A stretch of DNA of 64,000 nucleotides from Fratercula arctica (Eukaryota > Chordata > Aves > Charadriiformes > Alcidae): contig CANTUZ010000005.1 in NCBI GenBank assembly GCA_947846985.1, positions 53,409,389-53,473,388 of the forward strand, given 5' to 3'. Made by a program: the position numbers and the translations under genes. Position 1 is the stretch's first letter; every line of letters starts with the position of its first letter. Below are positions 1-13,200 of this stretch, in pieces. The notes under the pieces were generated by a model. It was given only the letters and a program-made list of their open reading frames with translations. It had not been told where the DNA came from and searched no databases.

Positions 1-3000
1 ATTATCCGATTCAGACACAAAACATCACTAAATGTACTTTGTAAGAAAATCAGAAATCCTATCCACCAAATCTTTATCAATATCACTGAACACAATAATT
101 AGGAATGAAAATACCCATTTACAGGGAAAATGGGGATAATTCATTTTAGCCAATCTAGAATAACTGCAAGATAATCTGACACATCATGATATATTTTGAG
201 GAGTCTAAAGGTTTTTCAAAAAGCCTCTTCTGAGCAAATAAAAACATTCTTTTGTTTTCTAAGAAAGGCAAATTCTCTTTGGCATAATAAATATGTGAAC
301 ACATCAGTTGGTTAAGACAGAAAGAAGAACCTCAAAATTACATGAAAAGTACCTCCAAAAAAGGATCGGACCCTTTTTTAAATGTAGGGTGCTTTTTTTC
401 CTCTCCATCAAAGTTCTGGCCAAGACTCAAACTGTCTTGTTAGGCAGCAACTTAACTTAGTTGAATTTCAGCTAAATTCAGCTTCAGATACTGGGATTGA
501 ACACCAGTCTGGTAAGAGCACTGTCCTCCTCCTTCTGCCTCTAGACACTGCCTGTCCTTTATTGCAGCAGTGTCCTTGGTCATCTGCTCCTTTCTTCCCC
601 CTCCACGCAAAAGAAAGGAGTGGAACAAAATCAAGAATTCTCCACATGAAGTTGTTCCACCTTTACACAGTGTATTTCATGGGCTTCCTGTTCAAGTACC
701 CCTTATCTGTCAACAGAATTGTTGCTTTTTGTGGAGCAGGCCAGGTAGTCTTTCCTCTCTGCAGCTTTCACAATTCATATGATTTTAGTCTATTTTCTTT
801 GACAGTGCCCCCTGCCAAGATCCCTGTTTCATTGAGAAAGGGAACTCCTCTTGTTGCTCGAGCTGTGACCCAACCACAACACAAGATGCTGTTTTCAATT
901 AGCAAGTCTACTAAGACAAGGAAATCTTGGCTCAAACCCCAACCATATGGAAGATCCGTCTCTGGATTTTAGCGCTGCTGCCTTCTCCCATCAAGTACCA
1001 CCTCAGTGGGGTAAACCCTACAGTCACCTTGTACTGCAGACATTTTCCCTTTCTTCCAGGATCAATTATTTCGCAGAAAGCCAATTTACTCTGAATGAGG
1101 ATCTGGGAGCTTCCTATACACAATAGTGCTTCTAAATTCACTGCAGTTACACTCACCACACTTCCTCTCGGAACACGTTTCCCCCAAGGGTAAATTAAAG
1201 TTACTAAGGCAATCCCAGACACTATGCTTTGTACCTATAAGTAAGCAGCACCCGTCCTCTCTTAAGACTTGCTATTTTCAATTTGCCTTCAAAAAAGCAT
1301 CCTTTTGATCGTACAGTTTTAGTTCCCTTATTAACTTCCACAGCTTTAAGAGGAACAGTAGTAGCCTCTGGTGATGACACTGCTTGGGGTTTTCCCAATA
1401 GCTCCAGCATCCCAATGTCAAAGCAGACTAAAAAAATCTTGGACCCATGCACTGATCAGCCTTCCCACATGGGTGAATTCTGTTCATGAATCAGTTTACT
1501 GACTACCTCTATCATCTTGTTTTGGCTGCAATCAACTCATCATCCTGCCAGCCAGTCATCTTACCAGTAACAACGTCATCTTGTGGTATTTCTGTTGCTT
1601 GGAACCATTACTGACAATATTCCTCATTACCTCAGTGTTTCTGTATAATCCTCTTTCTTTCTGCACAAGCTTCTGAGATGCTTGGTGACAGAACAATATG
1701 CATCTCGTCTGCTTCCACTGAAAACCTCTGCCTGTGGCGAAAAAAAAAAAAGCTATTACCAATATTGCCATATATTCAAAACAGTTTTCTCTACATCCCC
1801 CTCCTTCATATACCACCATTCTTTTTGTTCTGCACACCATCCTCTCCATGGATCCTTTTGTCATCATACAGCAGCACGTTACACCCATGCAGCCTTTTCT
1901 CTTCTATGTAACAAAACTTTGAAGTATCAGTTGATAGCATCATCTCTTATATGTTTAAGACTAATGAATTCATCTATTTACGATAGAAAAACTGGAAGGT
2001 AGAATATGGAAAGGCGCGGTAAAGAACTCAAAAGGTAATTAGTCCAGTGCATTTCATGAGACATATCAGGAATTCTGTTAAAGAAACACTAACCTTCCTT
2101 GTTCAAGAAAGCATTAAGTCACAGCCACGAAACTGACACAATTCAGCTATAGTTTTAAATAGAGTTTCTACAATAATAGCCACAAACCATGAGAAGTCTT
2201 GGATCCAACCAAAACACAGTTCCAATCTGGATTCAAAAAATGCATTATTTGGTGTATGCAAAAACAAGCTGGTTCATGGACGCTATGCTTCCACACACAT
2301 TTCTTCATCAGCAGTGCTCACCTCAGCTACTACCACCATCTTCCCAAAGCTCCATCATCATGTCAGCAACCAAATCACGGTATTCTCTTCTGCAGGATTT
2401 TCATTTCTAATGTAATTATCTCCCTGCACCAGTTTACCAAATCACCCAAGGAATGTCACTGGAGGAGGGAACAGCAGCAAGAAACGGCTGCTTGCTCCCC
2501 ACAGTCAAACGCAACATGCAGTTTGACTAATATTCAGTTGGCAGAGCCTTCAAAAAAACATTCCCAGTCCCATGGGACTACAGCATGCCTACAGCAGAGT
2601 TGTCCCCTTTCATTCTAGCAGATATTTGGGAAGCCACATAGTCCTATGAGGGACCTGACTGGGCCACGGTTGTTTTCAGCCGATCCTCTTGTGTGGCTGC
2701 AACAGCCTCTGCCCTTAAGCACAGCATCGCCTCTACCTTCATTCAGTCAACTACCACTTTGAACGTAAACATCTTAATGTAAGTAGGTAGCTGTAAAACC
2801 ACTCTTGCAATATGCTATTTCTCCTACACAGCTCTTGAAAATTAACAGTAGGGAAAAATTATCTTCAAATTGTCTGCAAAGCAAGGGCAGTCCTACCAGA
2901 AGCAGGCAATTTCCACAGCAGTGGATTCATCACAGCAGTGCTCACCGAACCTCGTTAGCTGAACTGCTGTTTCTTCTTTGGCCTGGACTTCTTTTGCTCT

Positions 3001-6000
3001 GTCTCTGTGCAGTTTGTTCCTCCCTTCAATTAGGCCTTGGTTAACAACCCTTCACACAGCAGCCATTAATACTAAAGAGGGCCATGGGGGTGGTTGTTTT
3101 TTTGAAGGCTTGGAAGATTTTAAATTTGCAGTGACAGAATAAATCCGTCTAGGTATTAGTCATATGGGGGGAAAAATACAAGGCCAAGCGTATGTGTATT
3201 TTAACATATTTCCCTCAATCCAGCAAATTCCTGCAGCAGTGGGGAGAAGCTCGCTGTGTGTGCAGGACCCCCTGTCTGTCAGCTCTTCACAGATACATCA
3301 GGGTGATCTGACACTACCGCTGAAGTCAAACTGAGAGGGAGCTGTACCTGCCCCTGGCTCTGCTGCTCCAGCCAGGCGGTCTTCCTGCTTCCCCTCACGC
3401 TACATACGGATTCTATGATCACAGAACAAGTCAGTTCAGCTGGCTGCTCCATCACCCCACTGCCAGAGGGACTGACAGGTAACAGACAGGAAAAAGGGAA
3501 TTCTTGCAGGTTGCTCTGACAGTCAGCTACGACTGGAACGGGAACCCACAGCTGTTGATATGAAGAAAGCAGACTGTTGCTATTAAACTGACTCACTACT
3601 CTGCAAAACTATACCCTCGTAGTCATCCTTTTTGTCCTCTCCAAGCTCGGGCCCAGCCTCAGCCAGGCACCCTCGCCTGCCCCAGGCACATGGGCAGAGT
3701 CCTCCTCTGCAGCCGCCGCTCCTGAGGCTCAGCTTTCCGCTTTTTCCCCTCGTCTCCTCACAACATCCACAGTCATTCTCAGGCCCACTCTGCTCACTGA
3801 AGCAGGCAGCAGTACAAAAAAAAAAAAAATCAAAATGGAAAATTCATCGTGCACAGTATTTATGCAACAATTGACTCATTCAAGGTCTTGTGAACTGGTT
3901 ACGGACTGCTGCCACCCTGAACAAGTCTGAAATTCCTGTCAAACCCACAGGCTGTCTTCCCTTTATTTAGATGCTTCTAACACACAAAAACACAAATGAC
4001 ATGGTGATCTCACACCTGCTTATATAAATCAGTTATCTCTGTTTATATTAAGATTTTAACAGTTATTTCAAAGTTTTCACATTTAAAAGATTTCTCCTTT
4101 GGTTGGGCTTTTCTATATGGTCAACTTAAATTCATTAACTTTAGTGGTAGATTTCAAAAGCCACAATGACTTCAACAAGTAACATTTATATCATAACATG
4201 TGATGACAAGAAATCTTTCTATGCCATACACTTCAAAGATCTCGGTTGTTTTGACGATGGATATTTTAGTACATGCATGTACAGTAGCAAAATATACTAG
4301 TATTGCAACACTTCCCCTCACAAGCAAACTTCAGATACTTCCACAAACTGTAAGAACCCTCAAAAGTTACACCAGTAACTTTAACTGCAGTAGTTACCTT
4401 CAGTAATACCCACACTTAGATTCCGTGCAAGTGTAGCAAGAACTAAATGCTCACAAACTTTGATGTGTGTCTTCCCCAAAAACCGCAGAAATCCACTTTA
4501 AAAAGAAACAGAAAATATACTTTCTCAATGATAAAAGCAATCAATTAAGGAAGGAAACCAGCCTGATAGTTAGGCTACAATTAAGTTGGAGCTTTGTTTA
4601 CATTTTCCCCTTGGCAAGAAAAGGAAGTTATGTCTCCCAGATTTCCTGCAATAAGCTCTGTCTGCATTTATAAAGCATTCACTTTTGTCCTGTAACATGA
4701 ACATGCAAGTTTCACAGAACAGTCAAAGGAGCATTGCACATGTTGACATAACATGTTGTCCCTAAAAACACACCAATCATTTACGTAGTTCAGCACTATC
4801 CACACATACCTCATGTATGCAGACTTTTTAAGATTGCACAGTTATGAGCGCCTCTGGAGTGGCTTTTTGTTTAACTATTTGCCAAAGCAAATCTGCCCTT
4901 TGAGCAGTCTGATGATGCCTTAACTCTTCCCTCTCCCTCCACAAGATGTGAAGCTTTTCAGCTGACCCAGAACATTTGAAAAAACAGATCTTTCAAAGAA
5001 GTCAAAGAAAAGTTTCAGAAGGAAAGCCTATTGGACTGTACTAATTAGAGGAGATATGCCATTAAAGCAACCCATGGCTCTTCATCTCATTTTAGACCAA
5101 GTTTTGTGCATCTTTCTCTTATCCACGACTGTCCTTTCACACTCAAAGCAAATGGGTGCTATAGCTCTCAAATAATGGAAGAGTCAAAGGAGGTTTGGTA
5201 ATTTCATCAATATATGGAAAAAAGTCAGTATTGACACCCCACCCCACTCCCCCCCGGCCCAAAAAAGAAAAGCAACTTGACTTCCCTCTCTACCCAGATG
5301 ATCATTCCCACTCAACTCTCCATTCTCTACTAGCATGTTCGTATTCAATGAACAAGAACAGTTTTTAGCTGGATCAGTTTTCAGATTAACAAAAATAGAA
5401 GGTTCACTTTAACTTAAAGGAAACAAGTTAATCTTGTATATGTGAAAAAAAAAAAAAAAAGAAGAGGCAAGTTCCATTTTCTTCCAAACTTAAAACAAGG
5501 ATGAAACTCAGATTCACAAGATGTTTAAATAAGCATTCTTATTAGTGTTGGAGATTGCTAGTGCTTAATAACATTCAGCTTTGATACAGGTAATGCCCGT
5601 TCACAAAATGTGACATTTTAAAATTTAGGTCTCCAGAAAAATAAGAGTGTAGCTAAAAACAGAATGAAGGGAAATGGGAAGAAGGAGAAAGGAAAGAAGT
5701 TCCCTAAGATGGTGGTGGGGAAATAGGTAGATCTGCACAAATCTGTTAATCCAAACTGGCTAATTTTGAGCCAATAATCAACCAAGGAACTACACAGTAA
5801 CAAAACTACATATTCTCAGCAGAGAAACTAAAATCTCTTGAGAAACCTACAGTAAGATAAAACAAATTTTATTTTCCTTAAAATGGAAAAGCCATAGTGT
5901 GGACAGATCTTTTGGAAAGTTTGCTTTAGGACCATACTTCTGAGTAACATCATTTTCAGAAGCCTTGTAATTTAATCCTGAAAACCAACTTTAAATAGTA

Positions 6001-9000
6001 AATGTTCAGGTTACAACATCAAAGTTCTTAGTTAAATGCAGTTAAAAGACAAGCAGCTTTGATTCAGTGCAGAAATATATACAAGAGTCACTTTACCAGG
6101 GGTTACCAAGTCTTCAGGTTTCTGTCTAGAACTACAAAGTACTATTAGAGAGGGGATAATCTTATACTGTATGACAACCTTACTACACTAGAAGGATATT
6201 TTGGGATTTCAAGTCCAAATGCACATTTCCAGGAGTGTCTGAAGGACTAAACCTTTGCAGAGATTTTAATAATCAAGCAAAAAGTGGGAGGTACTTTCTG
6301 ATCCAAATTATGTATCTTTTTATTAAAAAAAAAAAAAAAGAGACAGAAAATAATTCTCTTGCTGTTATATACATTCCTTTATAGGAATTATGGTACTTAG
6401 ACCCAGCTCACCAGTAACAACTGCTACCTCTCAGGAGCTGAAAAGTACTGACACAGTTTAGATCCTTCCTCGTTCATTATCAAGGCCATCTCTACACCAA
6501 ATGATGCAAAACTTCCTGTCTTGAGTGTTCATTCTGTCAACTCAGCATTTTCTACCGTGCTAGTGTCTGAAGTACAATAAACAACCCATTTCAAAAACTT
6601 CCTAGAAGTACCTCATTACAGACTGACAAAGGTATATTCAACTTAAAATGTTGGTATAAGCAATTTGATTGTATTTCAGTGAGCTGTAGTCATTGCTAGA
6701 ATGACTTTAAAGAAATACATGAACCTATTAAAGTTACCTTCTCTGCTCGCATTCTAGAGATTCTATATGTACTTGATTTCACTTGTTGAGGCACTTGAAA
6801 TTGAGACGCCAATTACAGGATGAGACAAGATATAGGATATCAACCTTTAATATATTCCCATACTTTATTAGTCTGTGATATTATTTTTTTTAAATGACTA
6901 ACACAAAATTCCGCTACATATATGCCTACACTCCTCCCTTCTCCAAGATGAAATCTTCTGGTCATTGAGTTAAGTATCACAAGCAGCTTCAGAGGTAGTT
7001 AACCGTCTATGTATTTTAAGAAACAGACACCTGGGTGCATGAGAGAAAACCTCTTAATGTCTCCACTTGTACAAAGTACTTCAGCACAACCTCATATTAA
7101 ACACCACAGGACTTACATGGATGAGCACTATAATTACCACAGCAAAAAAGCTTCAAATAGGACTTGCATCTTCCTAGACAAAGTCAAAGATCACCAAATC
7201 CACAGCAAATCCAGTTTCTCAATTCCAATAGTCAAGGAACTACTTCCCCCCGCCCTTTACATCGAGTCATCGTGAGAACAAAGCTAAAGCAGGAGAAGAA
7301 CAAAAAAGCTGAAGTTATAAGGCAGCACAAGGCCAGAAAAACATTGTCTCATTGCATTCTGATTGGATTTGTCATTTTAGAAGGCTTTTTAGTCAGCTCT
7401 CAAGCAGCTTTTCCAATATTGGGGTCAGGATAAAGAGTAAAAAAAGGAACTTTTGTCACTCTTACTGATTATTTTTTAAGGCAATTAGAATAACCTACCT
7501 GTCAAAGAAGCATTTTACATACTTCATTGCAGTACAGAGACCTGAGGTAGCAGATAATGATAAGCAAGGCAGCATTCCAATTTCTTACTAATGCAATGTG
7601 ATCTACCTGGTCACTCAAAAAAACATTTAATTTGCATATAAGTAGGTATAATTTTACTAAGGTCTGATGCCTTCACAAGACTCTGGTATTCTTGTTCTCT
7701 GTATTCCAAGCCTTGATTGAAATCTCGGCACCAGTCTATAAGAAACAACAGTCTTCTCTGACTCAAACTAAAATCTAAAACACACACAAATATATTTTGC
7801 AGCTCTACTGATCACATAGAGCTTCTGCAAGTACCGAGTCACAAAATAACACACCCAACTAAAAGACCAAACAGCAGTCACTTATTACATTGCTGTTTCA
7901 ACCAGCTCCTTTGAGTTTAGCCATTGTTACCATCGGCAGAAGTGCAAAATGGATTGACAATTATCCTGAAACAGATCTTGGGCAACGCTTCCAAATGAGA
8001 GAGAAATCTTAGATACCATTAACTAGCTTGATCTATCTCCAAAGCACTTCTCACTACATAACACTGAAGATTTGAAGTGATGAAGAATGCCAGGAAGAAG
8101 AGATTAATCTTAAAAGCTGCAAGTTAGCATACTGAAATAATCCTGTATCAAAGAGGACAGAATAGAAATAAAAAGGCTCTTTAAGAAGATGGGGAATGGC
8201 AGTAACAGTAGCACTAGAAAGAGATTCTTTAAGAGATATTTTAAAAAAATAAATTTTATCCTTTACATTTCACTATAGTGGACTAGAAACAGGATATGAT
8301 AGGTAAGAAGAGAAAAGCAAAGAGGGACAGAAAAAAATGTCCAGTATGATCACTGAATTCAGTCAAGATTTGAGGACAAAGATCAATTAGGATTTACAAA
8401 ATGATCAGACATTTATACAAATAACACCTAGTGTTAGAACATCAAGTTGGAAAAATAAAGCAAGACCTCCAGAAGATACTTCTGAAACTTAGAAACCGAT
8501 TTAGGAAGATGTTACCCCAAAATGTTACACCCCCACACCTTACTGAAAGTTTATTCTTCTTAATCAGTTTTGATTGCTGTAAATTTTTTTTGCATGTTTT
8601 ATCACTCTGCTATAACATAGTCATTCCTATTTTTCATTTAGAGAAATAGTTTAAGCCCACTGATGACAGAAAATCCCCAACAGGCTGGACATCTGTCTGC
8701 AAGCCCACCAGTTGTTAAAGGAGACATTCAGTAGTGTTTGGTGTAACCTTGCACAACACATATACCCAAAGGAGCAATCAAATCAGATTTAAATTCAACT
8801 AAGTATATAGTTACGTATGTACTTCAATCCAACATGCTTTAGGCAACACAGTCCCACCCCCACACCCGCTTTACCTACCCGACCTTGCCTCTACACTGTG
8901 CCAGCAAACAAACTTTCCATAGCAATGTGATGACCCAGATCAGGGACCCGATCTGAAGTTATTTTGTATTTCAGTGGTTTATTTTTCAGACAGATTAGTT

Positions 9001-12000
9001 TCCTGCAACGCTTCAGGATGAAGTCGTGTAAACGGCTCTACCAACACAGCTGAGGGGACTGTGCAAGAAGCAGGAAAAAGCAGCTGTGGACTGCAAGCGT
9101 TTAAGTCAATTTTGCCGCTAAGCATCTATCAAGAAGCTCAAGGCCATCGTTACACAGTAAGAAAGCTACCCGCCATAGTCCCAAGGACAGAGAAATGAGA
9201 GACTTCAGATCCCTTTTAGTTTCAGGTGAATCTCTGCCATGATCTGATTACTTTGGTTGAACACTGGAAACTAAAACACCACAGACAGAGAATAAGATGA
9301 TAACAGCAAGATGTCAAAACTTTACAGAACTTTAGATAGCAAGGTGCGAAATAAGTGTTGCATACACCATCATTGATATTCAACTCCTTCCTATCCATTT
9401 TTCCTCTTGCCCATTTCTACTCCACCCAACACACAGTTTTCATTGTTTCTACATAAAAACACATGAGGATTTTGTGTCTCCTAGCACTCAGGAGGCATCA
9501 CTACAACTGGCATCCTTCTTGGGAGACATGCAGGACAAACAGGTTCGGCACAAGATGTAAGACTAACATCAAGCTTTGCATCTGCAGTCCCTTCTTGTCA
9601 TAGTTCAGGCATTCTGGTAAGCCAACATATGAAAGAACATTCTAAAAATCCACAATAGCTTCTGTCCAAAGATTTAAAGTTACATTGACAAGCCTTATTG
9701 TTGAAAGAACCTGGGTAACGAAACAGATCGATAACTACATGACTCACTGGAAGGTTATCTAACACTCACATCCCATCTAGGATTCCCAGTTTCCACTGCA
9801 CGCACAATGAAGTTTGTGCATCAGTTTTCCAGACTTGTGTGAAAAAGTGGTACAAGCCATTGATTTGGTAACAGAAATTAAAACTCATGTAAATGTGTTC
9901 AGAAAAAAAAAAAGATACAAAAAGAAAACTAAGAGTTGAGACTGAAACTAGCAGTTTTATACCAGGATTTGTCATAAGAGCACTAAGATTCTCGTAACTA
10001 TTATTAAGAACATGGTTATTTCTTCTTAAAAGCAATCTCATATTTTATCTATGGAACTGTTGTTTGATTAATCCAAACTACATGCAGTCCATACAAGATG
10101 TCTGTAGGATGTTTTGATTCATCTTTTTGTCTCCGAAAGGCAGTCAGTCATAACGACCTTGGTCATCACTGAGCAGCCAAGACATCACAACACAGTCCCC
10201 TTGTCTTGCATGTGGGCTGGTGTATCAAGACCAAACTAGCATGAGGGTGGCAGGAGGGACAGAGCTAGCGTCACACCTCCTCCTATGGCCACGAGCAGGA
10301 TCACAAGACACCTCAACACCAACACATCCTGCAAAGCAGGACAGGGGAAGACTTTGTCCAAGCCTAGAATTCATCTTTTAAAAGCCTCTAGGTTAATTGT
10401 CATCAGTGACAGCTGTAAACTTGACATCACGTATGCAGCAACTTAAAAGATTGCTTTCAAAACGGAGACTTAATATTTTGTTAAGTCTATTCATCAAGCT
10501 CTGACAGCCCCACTGAATTAAATTCAAACAGCTGGCTGCAAAGACAGCATATTCTACTACAAGAACAAGCTACATACCTTCACAACACAAAGTTTTGAGT
10601 TTCTCAGACAAGTTTGAAAAACAAGAGGGGAGAAAAAAAAAGTAAAAAAAAAAATAATCACTACAACAAGTCCACGCAAGTCTTCCAGGAGAGCTCATAA
10701 AAATAATTCTGTTCTTTCATGTATGACTCTTTGCAAATCAGTCAATGCCAGCTATAAGCATTACCACTACTGTATCTATGACTCAGCAAGGGAATCTGGA
10801 CATATGAAGAAAACTCACTTACATTAGTAAGAGGCAAGGATTTAAAAAAAGCCAGCAATTACAACAATGCCACAGAAAATTATCTGTAATGACTTAAGCC
10901 TATGTTTCTTGTATGTTTACACATGCAAAATTAGATTAGAGTGTCAAACCTGTTTATGTGTTGGTTAAAGTTTGAAAGCAAGTAAAACAATGCTTAGTGC
11001 AGCTGAGCCAAAATACAAAGGATTCAATAGCTTCTTTCCTCTCCAGTGAACAGAAACAAACACTGGCTGTACATTCTACAAAAAACACTGAACTCTATTT
11101 CCAAGATTAGCTGTATGTAGTCCAACTATAAAGTCTAACTTTAAATCTGAATAAAAAACAGAGAGCAATTGGCAGCTTCATGTTGTAACTTAAGACAGAA
11201 GCTTTATTCACCAACTCAGTCATCAGAGGTTTACATATAAGCATGAACAGATAGCAATATTTACACAACATTATTTGATACAGCAAAGTATCAAATGTAT
11301 CTTAAATGGCTCAATTATGCTTTGGTCCATCAACTAAGACTAGTTAGGATTAAATTATTCCAAGAGGGCACAAAACATCACAAGCCATACCTTTCCAATA
11401 CGTTATCTTCATCCAGATATTCTACAAAATAAGTGCTCAGACCTTGCCTTTTAAACACCACAGTCCAGAGAGTCTGTATTGCTAAATAAAAGATACTTGT
11501 TCCACATCCTCAAAAATAATCTCTATAGAATTAATTTTTTTATGTTGACAGCAGACTCTTAGTCAACAAGGAGAGGAGGGGAGAAAGGAGGAAGAAATAT
11601 TTTCATTGATTCCTTAAGCAAAAGGTTCAAATAAAGAGGGATATAAACTCACTGGATCTAAAAAGCAATTCCTCTCCTTGCACCTCCCCGTGTAAAAAAG
11701 AGTAGTAATGCACAACTAGGATGAAAGTGGTCCATGGTTTACATTTGAAACAATAAAGGAGAATCTTAGTAGTCTAATCCTCTTCCCTAACATCTTTCAG
11801 ACAAAGAAGATAAAGCTTTAACTCATCAGGCTTCTCAGTGCCTCGAAAAAAGTTACGAGCACCAAAAATTTTGTATCTGACTTTCTGTTTTTATTTTCTC
11901 CCTTTCTAAATGACCAAAGCGCATGCAATATGTCGTAAAACCTGAGGTGACCACATCTCAGTGGTGCATCTGCCAAACACTTTAGATTTGGGTATTATGT

Positions 12001-12894
12001 TACACGGGTCTGGAGCAAAGCCTCAAGCAATGCCACATTCACTAAGCAAAATTCTCACGCAAGTAGAGTACCATTGTATCAACACTTATTTTGCTGCCTT
12101 ACTATCACATTTTACACTAGCAGTTGACATGTGTGTCATCCTTCACCCAATGGCCTCAAACGGGATGGCAGGGGAGAGGCGAGGAGAAGCACGAACCGAG
12201 AGCACAGCGCTATCCCACCGGCGGCAGGAATATTCCAGAGGCAGGCGCAGCACCTACAAAGCTCCCCAAGTTTCTCCAGGTACACCACGGCAGCACCGAC
12301 ACGGAGAAGGGCAAGACGGAACCCCACCTCCCGGGGCCGGGCCGAACGGCCGGCTGCCCGAGCGGGACCCACAGCCAGCGGGTGCGGTACCCCTCGCACC
12401 GGCCGGACCCCAGGTCCCGCACCGGCTTCCTCCGTGAGGCGGCTCCCACAACCCCCCGGCCGAGTGCTCCGCGGGGAGCGGCTCCGGTGCCGCCCCGTCG
12501 CCGGAGAGCCACGCCGCACCGGGCTGCGGAGGGGGCGTTAGGGCAGGATCCGACGGCGAGAAGCGGCAGAGGCGAGGCCGCTGCCGGCGCGCCGGACCGG
12601 GGCCCGCCCGCTCCCCGGAGTGGCACGAGAAGGGCCGCTCCCCACGGCGGGAGGCCTTGTGAGGCGGCGGGGGCCCGCACCCCGGCCCCGCCGCAGCGGC
12701 GGAGCTGCGGGCTGGGAGCGACGAGGCGGGAGCGGGGGCGAGCCTGCCCACCGCCGGCCCGGCGGGGCGCGCACCCGGCCCCAGCTCAGGCAGCCCCGCC
12801 GCGGGGGCGTCGGCGGTCTTCGCCCCCTCCCCTCTGTGGCCGTGACACTAAGCCCGGCCCCCCTCCCGGACCACGCTCCCCGCGGCAGCCTCAC
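1..12894 (-). other. Non-coding; presumed intron 1 of BTBD7
   Basis: I found no exon, RNA gene or recognisable transposon here on either strand. Open frames are short and unlike known proteins. The composition is AT-rich, with homopolymer A runs such as 5,445-5,460 (16 A) and 6,325-6,339 (15 A). It is called an intron only because the CpG island to its right carries a minus-strand splice donor at 12,895/12,894, and because BTBD7 lies head-to-head with UNC79 in mammals. No BTBD7 coding sequence (its paired BTB domains) is visible, so the first coding exon would lie left of the window. It could instead be intergenic. Confidence 0.45.
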
Positions 12895-13000
12895 CTCCGG
12901 CAGCCCCTCGCCGCCGCCATCCTCCCCGCTCAGCACCGCCCGCTCCCCCCCGGTCCCACTCCGGCCGCCGCCATTTTGATCCAGAGCCCCGAGCTCGCCC
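12895..13000 (-). other. BTBD7: Putative non-coding first exon of a minus-strand gene (BTBD7 by synteny)
   Basis: Read on the minus strand, the sequence CCGGAG followed by GTGAGG puts a strong splice donor at the 12,895/12,894 boundary. A YY1-like AAAATGGCGGC element at 12,978-12,967 would lie at or just downstream of the start site. The 5' end is not fixed by the sequence, so 13,000 is only an estimate. The presumed exon has two ATGs. The first, at 12,974, opens a frame of 14 codons that stops at 12,930. The second, at 12,920, runs open into the donor. BTBD7 is a BTB/POZ-domain protein linked to epithelial branching; none of its coding sequence is present, so the name is inference from gene order. 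Confidence 0.4.
12964..12978 (-). promoter_or_regulatory. YY1-like site, minus orientation
   Basis: On the minus strand this reads CAAAATGGCGGCGGC, close to the AAnATGGCGGC form of the YY1 site often found at the start of CpG-island transcripts. Its orientation agrees with leftward transcription through the donor at 12,895. Confidence 0.5.
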
Positions 13001-13042
13001 GGGCAGGGGGGGGGCGGGGGGAGGGGGGAAGGAGCGGGCACC

Positions 13043-13054
13043 GCGCCTGCGCAG
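13043..13054. promoter_or_regulatory. NRF1-like site
   Basis: GCGCCTGCGCAG differs slightly from the palindromic NRF1 consensus GCGCATGCGC. It lies between the two oppositely oriented YY1-like sites, where a shared bidirectional core would be expected. Confidence 0.5.
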
Positions 13055-13074
13055 TGGCGCTGCGGCGCCCGGGA

Positions 13075-13080
13075 CACGTG
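13075..13080. promoter_or_regulatory. E-box CACGTG
   Basis: A perfect CACGTG (USF/MYC-type E-box) lies 20 bases to the right of the NRF1-like site in the centre of the CpG island. Confidence 0.4.
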
Positions 13081-13090
13081 GTCCGCGCGG

Positions 13091-13140
13091 TGGAGGCGGG
13101 AAGGGGAGGGGAGGGGAGGGGAGGGGAGGGGAGGGGCGGG
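13091..13140 (+). repeat. GGGGA pentamer tract, G-rich
   Basis: Consecutive GGGGA units run through about 13,102-13,136 with a G-rich lead-in. Many closely spaced runs of four G make a G-quadruplex on the + strand plausible. The tract lies inside the presumed bidirectional promoter and, as a short tandem repeat, is likely to vary in length between individuals. Confidence 0.75.
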
Positions 13141-13189
13141 GCGCGCGGGTGCCGCCCGCTGTGGGCGGGCTGTGCCTGCGGGGCCGCGC

Positions 13190-13200
13190 GAGATGGCGGG
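13190..13200 (+). promoter_or_regulatory. YY1-like site, plus orientation
   Basis: GAGATGGCGGG on the + strand resembles the YY1 AAGATGGCGGC element. It is the best sign of a rightward start site in this island, which would feed a non-coding first exon of UNC79. No convincing splice donor could be fixed downstream. Confidence 0.35.

Noticed and set aside
1..12894. Search for BTBD7 coding exons, tRNAs or other RNA genes on both strands
   Set aside because: No BTB-domain sequence, no cloverleaf-like tRNA and no clear small RNA could be supported by eye.
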